DNA from: SAR202 cluster bacterium | GTDB taxonomy: Bacteria; Chloroflexota; Dehalococcoidia; UBA3495 | Assembly: GCA_002401285.1 (NCBI GenBank) | Contig: NVSQ01000035.1 | Coordinates: forward strand, 28,794 to 35,062 | Reading direction: 5' to 3' | Length of the DNA: 6,269 bases | Shown: positions 1 through 5,794 of the stretch, in pieces | Layout of the letters: each line of letters starts with the position of its first letter | How positions within the stretch are numbered: the stretch's first letter is position 1 | Translations under genes and position numbers: made by a program | Notes under the pieces: model-generated | The model's database searches: none | What the model was told of the DNA's origin: nothing | What the model saw: the letters and a program-made list of their open reading frames with translations, nothing else

Positions 1-1
1 G

Positions 2-348
2 GTATTGTCCCTCAAGGAATTAGACTACGTGCTTGCGACCAGAGCTATCGGAGCTTCACCCATGCGTTTGGTTTTCCGGCACATCACTCCCAACTGCATG
101 GCCATAGTTCTGGTGGTGGGGACCTACTATGTGGGGCTGGCTATCACCATTGAGGCTTCCCTGAGCTTCCTGGGGGTTGGCGTCCCGCCAGACGTGCCTA
201 GCTGGGGCGGAATGCTGAAGAGTACGGCGCGGCGGCGCCTTGGGTCGCCATCTTCCCCGGTCTGGCTATTTTCGTGGTGGTGTTCGGATTCAACCTTCTG
301 GGTGACGCCCTCCGGGACTTGTGGGACCCCAAGCTGAGAGGCCGTTAG
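2..348 (+). pseudogene. 3' part of a DppC/OppC-type ABC transporter permease, frameshifted
   Basis: The frame is open from the window edge and enters as V-L-S-L-K-E-L-D-Y. It matches residues 191-262 of the intact permease at 3818-4750; from SLKELDY to SWGGML I count 53 of 70 residues identical by eye. It includes the EAA-type loop (ELDYVLATRAIGAS) that contacts the ATPase and the segment EASLSFLGVG. After GGMLKSTAR the frame breaks near 232-235. The next frame, from 235, resumes as [13 protein letters not shown] and runs to DPKLRGR and a TAG at 346-348, with 33 of 37 residues matching the paralogue. The spacer is 17 bases against 30 in the paralogue, a net loss of 13. Unshifted reading ends at a TGA at 335-337 and loses the last membrane helix. 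The good match after the break suggests a recent lesion or a sequence error. The 5' end lies outside the window. Confidence 0.85.
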
Positions 349-362
349 AAAGATTCCACTGA

Positions 363-396
363 TCGTCACGCCTCTCAACATTTGGAGGCATGATGA
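363..396 (+). terminator. Hairpin just after the broken permease
   Basis: Bases 363-368 pair with 391-396, and 370-375 with 384-389. A single C-A mismatch separates the two halves, and the loop is 8 bases. It begins 15 bases after the restored stop at 346-348. There is no clear T-run, so it may stop transcription weakly or protect the transcript end. Confidence 0.4.
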
Positions 397-398
397 CT

Positions 399-432
399 AG
401 AGCCCAACCTTGATTACATCGGGATGGGCTCT
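399..432 (+). terminator. Second hairpin after the broken permease
   Basis: AGAGCCCA at 399-406 is exactly complementary to TGGGCTCT at 425-432, an 8-bp stem with an 18-base loop. It directly follows the 363-396 hairpin. Its stem sequence (AGAGCCC/GGGCTCT) is shared with the outer part of the strong terminator at 4799-4834, which supports a terminator role for the duplicated cluster. The tail is not T-rich. Confidence 0.4.
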
Positions 433-585
433 TATGATATGACCCGCATAAGGCTGGAACAAAACCATGATTGTGACAGTCGGGACGCGCTTTTCTCCGA
501 ACGGTTCTGCAACAAGGGTCCATCACCGCTTCCCGCCGGGGAGTCCCATTCCGATATTTACGGATTCACTAATCTAAAACCACTA

Positions 586-615
586 TTGACTTTCTACCAT
601 TCGATAATATATATT
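586..615 (+). promoter_or_regulatory. Candidate sigma70-type promoter of the transporter operon
   Basis: TTGACT at 586-591 is a near-consensus -35 box. TATATT at 610-615 is a plausible -10 box, with an 18-base spacer. Transcription would begin near 622 and leave a leader of roughly 190 bases before the lipoprotein start at 811. This is a motif match only; the AT-rich stretch at 603-615 also allows other -10 placements. Confidence 0.45.
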
Positions 616-798
616 ACCGCATGCGATTATGGCATAGCTTTACGTTAATGCTTTACGAGGTGTGGCATAGTTTGATCTATACCGATTAGATGAGCGAAGC
701 ACCTAATAACTTTCCCTCATTGTGGGTGTATCGCCGCTAAAGAGACCGATTATTTGCCGCCGTCGCCCTTAACTCAGGTCACCTAAACAAACCAGCCC

Positions 799-803
799 GG
801 AGG
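799..803 (+). promoter_or_regulatory. Ribosome binding site of the binding-protein gene
   Basis: GGAGG sits 7 bases before the ATG at 811. This is a strong Shine-Dalgarno match at good spacing, and it fixes the start that also gives a complete lipoprotein signal peptide. Confidence 0.8.
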
Positions 804-810
804 TCGGAAT

Positions 811-2679
811 ATGACTAGTCTCTGGAACAAGAAGGCAGTGTTCTATGCTCCTTTAATCTTCATCCTGTTGTTCGCCGTGGCTTGCGGGTCCTCGGCCGAA
901 CCCGTGATAGTGGAGAAGGAAGTAATCAAAGAGGTCATCAAGGAAGTCGCGGTGATCAAAGAGGTCATCAAAGAAGTACCCAAGGAAGTCATCGTAGAGA
1001 AAGAGGTCGTCAAAGAGGTTTACAGAGATGTCATGGTCATTGCGACCCCCGCACCGGCGCCTGTTGAAGCCAAAGGAAGGGCAGCGTGGGAGGACATCGC
1101 CGCTGGCAAACATTACAGAGGCGTCTTTCCACTGATGGCTATCAGAAACCCTGGTTTCTGGGACGTCCATTACGGCGGCAGCTTGAACACCGTCCTCACC
1201 CCATCGAGTCCCCGATTCAATGGACTGGTAGAATACAATCCTGTCAACCCCACCGAGATCATCGGCGATCTAGCCAAGACATGGGAAGTGAACGATGCAG
1301 GCGACGTTTACACGTTCCGGCTGCACGAGGGCGTCCAGTGGAGTAAGGGCCGCGGAGAAGTCACCTCCGCAGACATAAAATTCACTCTAGACCGCATCAC
1401 GATGCCGGACGCTCTAAGGGCCCGGACCGGTTACCTTAGGACAGTCCACGAACACGGGGCCGCAGAGGCGGTCGATAAATACACCATCAAAGTCCCTCTG
1501 ATGTTCCCCACCGCCACATTCATCCCCAACATGGCTACCGACTACTTCAAGATGTACCCCAAGGCCCTGGAGACAGTTTCTCAGGACGACTTTAACTGCT
1601 GTCCCGAGAAGTCATACGGCTCCGGCCCGTGGATCTTCAAGAGTTGGAAGAAAGACAACAATTTCGAATTCGAAAGGAACGACGCCTACTTTAAAGGTCC
1701 CCGCCCCTTTTTCGATGGTATGAAGGTATACACGGTTAGGGACGAGGCCAGGCGGTTGGCCGCATGGAAGGCTGGACAGGCCTTCGGGAGCTTCCTGCCC
1801 TGGACCAGCGGCAATACCCCGTGGAATATGGAACAGCTGGAAATCGATACTGACGGTCGGATGCGGGCCTCCATCTTGGACGGCGTCGGTATCGCATTTC
1901 TCTGGCTGAGGAACGATAGGCCTCCTTTCGACAATCCCGATTTGAGAAAGGCATTCTATCTTGCTCTGAACCGGCCAGAATTTGGCAAGGTCGCCTATAG
2001 AGGTTTCGGAGTCCCGGGTACATTCTTTAGCCCTGGTTTCGTGGAGGACTCTACCAAGTTCGCCAAAGAGGGTAAACCGGGTTACCGGACGGACAAGGAC
2101 GTAGACCTGGCCGAGGCCAAGAAACTGTTGACCAAGGCCGGTTTCCCCGACGGAATCCCGAACCTCAAGATCAACGGGCTTAATGCCGGGTCAAGCATGA
2201 AAGCCGCCGAACAGGTTGCCGCCCAGTTCAGACGTGATGGGATCGCTGACATAACTCTGGACGCGGTCGACCTGGCGACGATGTACGTCAAGATGAGAGA
2301 CGGCAACCATTCCATGTCACTGGTCAATACCGGGATAATCATCACGGACCCCGGCGATATCATCAACCAGTTCTTCCTTCAGGACGTGCTCCGCAACCCT
2401 CACAACTGGAACGATCCCAGGACCGATAAACTGATGGTTGACCAGAACATGGAGCAGGACCCAACCAAACGCCGGGAGTTGATTAAACAATTCGCCGACG
2501 TGCTACACGAAGGAGAGAGCCACATAGTGCCTCTGTGGTGGAATTCCTCTGGAGCTACGTTCGACTACCGGTTGAGGAACTGGCACGCTCCAATGACAGT
2601 CCAGTTGGTCCACAAGTGGGACCACGTGTATTGGGACCCAGACGCTAAAATGCCTACCACACCGGGATACCATCCGTAG
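811..2679 (+). CDS. ABC transporter substrate-binding lipoprotein, family 5 (peptide/nickel type)
   Basis: This is the extracytoplasmic ligand-binding subunit of an oligopeptide/dipeptide/nickel-type ABC importer, 622 residues, tethered to the membrane by lipid. Residues 1-25 form a lipoprotein signal peptide: positive WNKK, a hydrophobic core, and AVAC with the lipid-bearing Cys25. Residues 32-76 are a repeat linker of (V/I)-x-K-E-V units, then a Pro/Ala stretch (ATPAPAP). The SBP_bac_5 fold follows from about residue 110. Characteristic stretches are LAKTWEV, then YTFRLHEGVQWS from residue 167 and VTSADIKFTLDRI, the family signature region, then YGSGPWIF and NDAYFKGPRPFFDG. A Cys-Cys pair lies at residues 263-264. 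The gene leads an operon with two permeases, 150 bases upstream of the first. The ligand cannot be told from sequence; family 5 members bind peptides, sugars, nickel chelates and other solutes. The linker is longer than in typical enteric DppA/OppA proteins. Confidence 0.95.
   Translation: MTSLWNKKAVFYAPLIFILLFAVACGSSAEPVIVEKEVIKEVIKEVAVIKEVIKEVPKEVIVEKEVVKEVYRDVMVIATPAPAPVEAKGRAAWEDIAAGKHYRGVFPLMAIRNPGFWDVHYGGSLNTVLTPSSPRFNGLVEYNPVNPTEIIGDLAKTWEVNDAGDVYTFRLHEGVQWSKGRGEVTSADIKFTLDRITMPDALRARTGYLRTVHEHGAAEAVDKYTIKVPLMFPTATFIPNMATDYFKMYPKALETVSQDDFNCCPEKSYGSGPWIFKSWKKDNNFEFERNDAYFKGPRPFFDGMKVYTVRDEARRLAAWKAGQAFGSFLPWTSGNTPWNMEQLEIDTDGRMRASILDGVGIAFLWLRNDRPPFDNPDLRKAFYLALNRPEFGKVAYRGFGVPGTFFSPGFVEDSTKFAKEGKPGYRTDKDVDLAEAKKLLTKAGFPDGIPNLKINGLNAGSSMKAAEQVAAQFRRDGIADITLDAVDLATMYVKMRDGNHSMSLVNTGIIITDPGDIINQFFLQDVLRNPHNWNDPRTDKLMVDQNMEQDPTKRRELIKQFADVLHEGESHIVPLWWNSSGATFDYRLRNWHAPMTVQLVHKWDHVYWDPDAKMPTTPGYHP
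904..1038 (+). repeat. Degenerate repeat coding for the (V/I)-x-K-E-V linker
   Basis: Codons 32-76 of the lipoprotein are built from repeating Val/Ile-Lys-Glu-Val units. At DNA level a 17-base segment, ATCAAAGAGGTCATCAA, occurs exactly at 925-941 and again at 955-971, a 30-base (10-codon) offset. The rest of the array is degenerate, pointing to old internal duplication followed by drift. The linker probably spaces the binding domain from the cell surface. Confidence 0.8.
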
Positions 2680-2705
2680 GTCTAATAAGCGCAGAAACCT
2701 ACGGA
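2673..2705 (+). promoter_or_regulatory. Hairpin spanning the binding-protein stop codon
   Basis: TCCGTAGGT at 2673-2681 is perfectly complementary to ACCTACGGA at 2697-2705, a 9-bp stem with a 15-base loop. The TAG stop (2677-2679) lies in the left arm. It is the first of two hairpins in the gap before the permease genes and may protect the upstream message end from exonucleases. The function is inferred from position. Confidence 0.5.
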
Positions 2706-2732
2706 ACAAAGTGTTAGTTTAATCTCGACCCT

Positions 2733-2764
2733 GAACGAGGGCGGAGCGTTGCCCGCCCTCGTTC
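2733..2764 (+). terminator. Intercistronic hairpin (attenuator-like) between binding protein and permeases
   Basis: GAACGAGGGCGG at 2733-2744 pairs perfectly with CCGCCCTCGTTC at 2753-2764, a GC-rich 12-bp stem with an 8-base loop. Only a weak T-stretch (GTTTCC) follows, so read-through is likely. Placed inside the operon, it would lower permease output relative to the binding protein, a common stoichiometry in ABC importers. It could instead be a true terminator, but I see no obvious promoter for the permeases downstream of it. Confidence 0.6.
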
Positions 2765-2829
2765 GTTTCCGATATCAACTGCACAATCGTCCGGCCTGAT
2801 TCGGCTCAAAGTGATTCCCTGGAGAGATA

Positions 2830-3792
2830 ATGTGGCAGTACGCTAGCAGAAGGCTTCTCCTCTTCATACCAACACTATTCTTGGCCACAATCATGGTGTT
2901 CGCCTTGTTCTGGATCGTGCCTGGGGACGCGGCCATGATGCTCCTTACCGGAGACGAAGACGGGACGGGGAAAGTCACCACAGCGGACATAGACAAGCTG
3001 CGTGAGAAGATGGGACTGAACCGTCCCATACATATCCAGTACGGCGCCTGGGTCTGGGACCTGATGAAGGGCGACATGGGGACATCTCTCTGGTACAAGA
3101 ATCCCATCATCGACGACCTGAAGGAACGGTTCCCGGTCACCATAGAGCTGGCTTTGCTAGCGATCCTGATGGCCTTCGTGGCGGCCGTACCCCTGGGAAT
3201 CATCTCTGCAGTGAAGCAAGACTCTAAAATAGACTACGCTAGCCGGGTCTTCGCTCTGATCGGGATAGCTATGCCGAGTTTCTGGATAGGGCTTCTCACG
3301 ATATATGCGCTAGCTTATGGGCTCGACTGGTTGCCGCCATTGGAATACGCCACCATCACTGAGAATCCCCTGCTCAACCTGGAACAGCTTTTCTTCCCGG
3401 CACTGGCGTTGGCTTTCCATGACATGGCCTTCACCGCCCGGGTGACACGCTCAGCGATGCTAGAGGTGTTGCGCGAGGACTATATGCGGACCGCCCGGTC
3501 CAAAGGTCTCCGGGAGCGGACTGTCATCCTTCGACACGCTTTGAAGAACGCCTTACTTCCTGTAATCACCATCTCGGGCTACCAGTTCGGCCGATTATTA
3601 GGTGGAGTGATCATCATCGAGTCCATCTTTGTGATTCCAGGGATAGGTCTGTACCTGGTAGATGCGATCATCCACCGGGACTTTATAGTCCTGCAAGGCG
3701 TGGTCCTCCTCGCAGCGGCGGTGGTATTGGTCTTGAATCTGGTAATCGACATGTTATACGGGATATTAGACCCCAGGATCCGATATAGTTGA
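2830..3792 (+). CDS. ABC transporter permease, DppB/OppB type
   Basis: One of the two membrane channel subunits of the importer, 320 residues, in the cytoplasmic membrane. The N-terminus has the family's MWQYASRRLLLFIPTLF start and a first helix at about 9-31 ending in WIVPGD. A periplasmic loop (about 32-100) contains the usual MGLNRPIHIQY and GDMGTSL stretches. The permease (BPD_transp_1) core spans about 103-318, with helices near 103-127, 137-165, 183-203, 245-268 and 288-310. The EAA-type loop that docks on the ATPase is seen as REDYMRTARSKGL at about 215-227, and the protein ends GILDPRIRYS. GGAG at 2821-2824, five bases before the ATG, supports this start. The next gene, encoding the partner permease, begins 25 bases after the stop. 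Length is normal for the family and nothing looks broken. Confidence 0.95.
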   Translation: MWQYASRRLLLFIPTLFLATIMVFALFWIVPGDAAMMLLTGDEDGTGKVTTADIDKLREKMGLNRPIHIQYGAWVWDLMKGDMGTSLWYKNPIIDDLKERFPVTIELALLAILMAFVAAVPLGIISAVKQDSKIDYASRVFALIGIAMPSFWIGLLTIYALAYGLDWLPPLEYATITENPLLNLEQLFFPALALAFHDMAFTARVTRSAMLEVLREDYMRTARSKGLRERTVILRHALKNALLPVITISGYQFGRLLGGVIIIESIFVIPGIGLYLVDAIIHRDFIVLQGVVLLAAAVVLVLNLVIDMLYGILDPRIRYS

Positions 3793-3817
3793 AATCATCT
3801 AGACATCGGAGAAGCCC

Positions 3818-4750
3818 ATGATCGACCAAGATACATTAGGTGCTTCTACCCCATCCAATCGCGGCGCGTTGTTGCTGACGCAGACGGTTCGATCAACTAG
3901 ATGGGTAGTCACTTTCTCTAGGCGCAAGCCATTGGGAGCAATCGGTGGAATAATCACGGTTATATTGTTCGTGGTGGCGATCTTGTCACCTGTGATTGCA
4001 CCTTACGATGAACGCGACACACATGGCGATTACGTCCACGCACCACCCGGCTCCCCGGGCCCAGAGGCACGCTTCCTATTGGGAACTGACGCCCTGGGTC
4101 GGGACGTATTCAGTCGCTTAGTCGTCGGAGCGCGAATTTCCCTCTACGTTGGTGTCGGCAGCGTCCTGGTTGGGATCACCGCTGGCTTCGTTTTGGGCAT
4201 TGCCAGTACCTACGCCGGGGGCAAGATTGACATGACCTTTCAGCGTTTTGTCGACGCCTTGATGGCCTTGCCCGGTCTCATCATTGCCTTGGCCATCATG
4301 GCTGTTCTGGGTCCCTCTTTAAATAACGTAATCATCGCCATCGTCATAGGAATGTTGGCACCGGTGATCCGTACCATCCGGTCCCAGGTATTGTCACTCA
4401 AGGAACTGGACTACATCCTAGCAGCGCGGGCCATAGGTGCCTCTTCCAAGCGTATCGTTTTCTGGCACATCGCACCTAACTGCTTCGCCACTTACCTGAT
4501 AATGGCTACTTACTACTTGGGGTTCGCTATCATTATCGAAGCCTCCCTGAGTTTCCTAGGCGTCGGCTCACCACCTGACGTACCAAGTTGGGGAGGGATG
4601 CTAACTAGAGCTTCTCAAGAACACCTCAAAACCGCTCCTTGGGTAGGTATATTCCCTGGCCTGGCAATATTTGTGGTGGTGCTGGGGTTCAACCTGCTGG
4701 GAGACGCCCTCAGGGACGTATTCGACCCCAAGCTGAGGGGCCGCGAGTAA
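3818..4750 (+). CDS. ABC transporter permease, DppC/OppC type
   Basis: The second membrane channel subunit, 310 residues, expected to form a heterodimer with the DppB-type protein just upstream. Residues 38-62 carry the OppC N-terminal helix (PLGAIGGIITVILFVVAI), followed by the family's LSPVIAPYD. Next comes FLLGTDALGRDVFSRLVVGARISL at about 86-108, the signature of this subfamily, and the BPD_transp_1 core from about 105 to 300. The EAA-type loop is ELDYILAARAIGAS at 195-208, and [19 protein letters not shown] follows. The protein ends GDALRDVFDPKLRGRE, as usual. GGAG at 3808-3811, six bases before the ATG, supports the start. Compared with family members the N-terminal extension (1-35) is slightly long. 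It is a close paralogue of the broken gene at 2-348, so the two transporter clusters probably arose by duplication. No ATPase gene follows. Confidence 0.95.
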   Translation: MIDQDTLGASTPSNRGALLLTQTVRSTRWVVTFSRRKPLGAIGGIITVILFVVAILSPVIAPYDERDTHGDYVHAPPGSPGPEARFLLGTDALGRDVFSRLVVGARISLYVGVGSVLVGITAGFVLGIASTYAGGKIDMTFQRFVDALMALPGLIIALAIMAVLGPSLNNVIIAIVIGMLAPVIRTIRSQVLSLKELDYILAARAIGASSKRIVFWHIAPNCFATYLIMATYYLGFAIIIEASLSFLGVGSPPDVPSWGGMLTRASQEHLKTAPWVGIFPGLAIFVVVLGFNLLGDALRDVFDPKLRGRE

Positions 4751-4798
4751 ATATCTAGCCGCCTCCCACATCCCTAGAACTCTGGACTACGAAATAGT

Positions 4799-4834
4799 AA
4801 GAGCCCGGCCCCGATTCGTCGGGGCCGGGCTCTT
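4799..4834 (+). terminator. Strong hairpin terminator, probably bidirectional
   Basis: Bases 4799-4814 (AAGAGCCCGGCCCCGA) pair perfectly with 4819-4834, a 16-bp GC-rich stem closed by a TTCG tetraloop. The stem ends in CTT, and TCG follows in the plus direction. In the minus direction it is followed by ACTATTTCG. It lies between the end of the permease operon (stop 4748-4750) and the stop of the convergent minus-strand gene (4881), so it can serve both. Confidence 0.9.
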
Positions 4835-4880
4835 CGTTCCAGATTCGGGGGACCTCCCTTATCCCATTCCCTTCCCATAG

Positions 4881-5240
4881 TTACTCAGCCAGATTGGAAA
4901 ACCAGGGAACTACTACGCTCAGCACCAGAACGATGGCGACGACAGCCAACAGCAACCAGACACCTGACGAACCTCGGTATTGGGCTACTTCTGGTTCACC
5001 CTCATAGCCTTCCGGTAGATCCAGCGATTCCCTTGCCTTGGCCAGGTCCGCCTCGTAGACGTAGATGTCGTGCGGTAGATTGTAGGCCGAACCCCACAAT
5101 CCGGGGCCGCCTCGCATGCTGCGAGTGATGCAGGGGATGCCCGACTGCCAAAGGCGTTGTTCCGCCAAACGTGCCAAGGGCTCGTTATCGAATCCAGTCA
5201 GACGAACTTGTTTTCGGGCGTCTCGGTCAGTGAAGGTCAT
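4881..5240 (-). CDS. DUF2007-like small protein with C-terminal membrane helix
   Basis: The 119-residue product begins with a soluble domain: VRLTGFDNEPLARLAEQRLWQSGIPC (12-37), then LWGSAYNLPHDIYVYEADLAKARESL (49-73). This pattern resembles the DUF2007 family (putative prokaryotic signal transducing protein), a small alpha/beta domain of unproven function. Residues 93-113 (VWLLLAVVAIVLVLSVVVPW) form one membrane helix, so the domain is probably anchored, with a five-residue tail. I chose the ATG at 5240 because GGAG (5248-5245) precedes it by four bases. A GTG at 5264 would add eight residues but has no clear ribosome binding site. It converges on the transporter operon and shares the terminator at 4799-4834. 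An extended -10 promoter lies upstream at 5345-5353. The family match is by eye; the role is unknown. Confidence 0.8.
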   Translation of the reverse strand: MTFTDRDARKQVRLTGFDNEPLARLAEQRLWQSGIPCITRSMRGGPGLWGSAYNLPHDIYVYEADLAKARESLDLPEGYEGEPEVAQYRGSSGVWLLLAVVAIVLVLSVVVPWFSNLAE

Positions 5241-5344
5241 GACACTCCAATCGAAATTCCTCACGCTTCATACCGGTAACTTCCTTGCGGGCTTAGGACT
5301 ATGATCTCAATAGCCGACGCGGCCACCGATAGCTTAGGCGCCAA

Positions 5345-5353
5345 ATTATATCA
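5345..5353 (-). promoter_or_regulatory. Extended -10 promoter for the DUF2007-like gene
   Basis: On the minus strand the sequence reads TGATATAAT (5353 down to 5345): a consensus TATAAT -10 box with the upstream TG of an extended -10 promoter. No good -35 box is visible, which fits the extended -10 class. Transcription would start near 5338, giving a leader of about 98 bases before the ATG at 5240. Confidence 0.6.
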
Positions 5354-5427
5354 GAGCCCGCCCACAATCCCCGCTTGATGGGGCCGCCGGCGCAGGCATC
5401 CCTGGGCGTGATTCCGGGCTGGTGTCA

Positions 5428-5436
5428 TGATATAAT
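5428..5436 (+). promoter_or_regulatory. Extended -10 promoter for the tRNA-Leu/tRNA-Cys genes
   Basis: TGATATAAT, a consensus -10 box with extended TG, starts 26 bases before tRNA-Leu(GAG). Transcription would begin near 5443, leaving about 11 bases of 5' leader for RNase P to remove. No convincing -35 box is seen. The same nine bases form the divergent promoter at 5345-5353 on the other strand. Confidence 0.7.
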
Positions 5437-5453
5437 AATCGGCGCGCTAATAG

Positions 5454-5540
5454 GCCGAGGTGGTGGAATTGGTAGACACGCGGTCTTGAGGGGGCCGTGG
5501 GCGTATGCCTGTGTGGGTTCAAATCCCGCCCTCGGCACCA
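5454..5540 (+). tRNA. tRNA-Leu (anticodon GAG)
   Basis: The acceptor arms GCCGAGG (5454-5460) and CCTCGGC (5530-5536) pair fully, followed by A73 and an encoded CCA (5538-5540). The anticodon arm is CGGTC-TTGAGGG-GGCCG, giving anticodon GAG, which reads CUC/CUU. A long variable arm (TGGGC...GCC) marks a class II tRNA, and the T-loop is TTCAAAT. The D-loop contains GGTAGACAC, as in bacterial leucine tRNAs. tRNA-Cys follows 14 bases later, so the two are probably cotranscribed. Confidence 0.97.
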
Positions 5541-5554
5541 AGTCGGCATCTCGG

Positions 5555-5631
5555 GGCGACGTAGCCAAGTGGACTAAGGCGGAGGTCTGCAAAACCTCTA
5601 TTCGGCGGTTCGAATCCGCCCGTCGCCTCCA
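5555..5631 (+). tRNA. tRNA-Cys (anticodon GCA)
   Basis: Acceptor arms GGCGACG (5555-5561) and CGTCGCC (5621-5627) pair fully, followed by the discriminator T at 5628 (U73, the identity base for cysteine) and an encoded CCA at 5629-5631. The anticodon arm is GAGGT-CTGCAAA-ACCTC, anticodon GCA. The T-arm is GGCGG-TTCGAAT-CCGCC. It is probably on the same transcript as the tRNA-Leu 14 bases upstream. Confidence 0.97.
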
Positions 5632-5652
5632 ATAAAAAGATGCTATTGAAGA

Positions 5653-5685
5653 GGTTCAAGGACGCCAGCTTAGGGGTCCTTAACC
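5653..5685 (+). terminator. Hairpin downstream of tRNA-Cys
   Basis: GGTT-c-AAGGAC at 5653-5663 pairs with GTCCTTAACC at 5676-5685. That is 10 base pairs with one bulged C and a 12-base loop. It lies 21 bases past the tRNA-Cys CCA and probably ends the two-tRNA transcript. No T-run follows, so factor-dependent termination or a processing signal is also possible. Confidence 0.4.
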
Positions 5686-5794
5686 AGGGTGCACAAACAG
5701 GATGTTCGTCACCCACGGCATGTGGAGTACCTCTCTAGACCGGGTCCAATTGAGATTCCATCCACCAAGATTCTCCCGTCGTAAAAGGGCTGTT

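Larger units (their letters stand above)
433..810 (+). other. Non-coding region with promoter and leader of the transporter operon
   Basis: I see no credible gene in this stretch. Small open frames at 424-648 (+) and 290-526 (-) show no ribosome binding site and no recognisable motif. The region contains a candidate promoter (586-615), a leader of roughly 190 bases, and a few short direct repeats: GCTTTACG at 637-644 and 650-657, GGCATAG at 631-637 and 664-670, and ACCGATTA at 681-688 and 745-752. I recognise no known riboswitch. Confidence 0.6.

Noticed and set aside
424..648. Plus-strand open frame of 74 codons in the intergenic region
   Set aside because: No ribosome binding site and no recognisable motif; it overlaps the candidate promoter.
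853..1170. Minus-strand open frame rich in Phe/Asp (FDDLFDYF repeats)
   Set aside because: It is the shadow of the KEV repeat in the lipoprotein gene; the periodicity comes from the sense strand.
2775..3203. Minus-strand open frame of 142 codons opposite the DppB-type permease
   Set aside because: The plus-strand permease is unmistakable, and this frame is its complement with no independent motif.
5346..5549. Minus-strand open frame of 67 codons (GRDLNPHRHT...)
   Set aside because: It is the complement of tRNA-Leu(GAG); GRDLNPH-like strings are a known artefact of translating tRNA antisense.
5375..5635. Plus-strand open frame of 86 codons
   Set aside because: It reads straight through two tRNA genes and has no protein-like features.
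5631..5648. CAATA...TATTG inverted repeat after tRNA-Cys
   Set aside because: Five base pairs of AT-rich stem is too little to call; the longer hairpin at 5653-5685 is a better terminator candidate.
5519..5716. Minus-strand open frame of 65 codons (ATGGFEPPNRGFADLRLSPLG)
   Set aside because: This is the translated antisense of tRNA-Cys, another familiar spurious protein.
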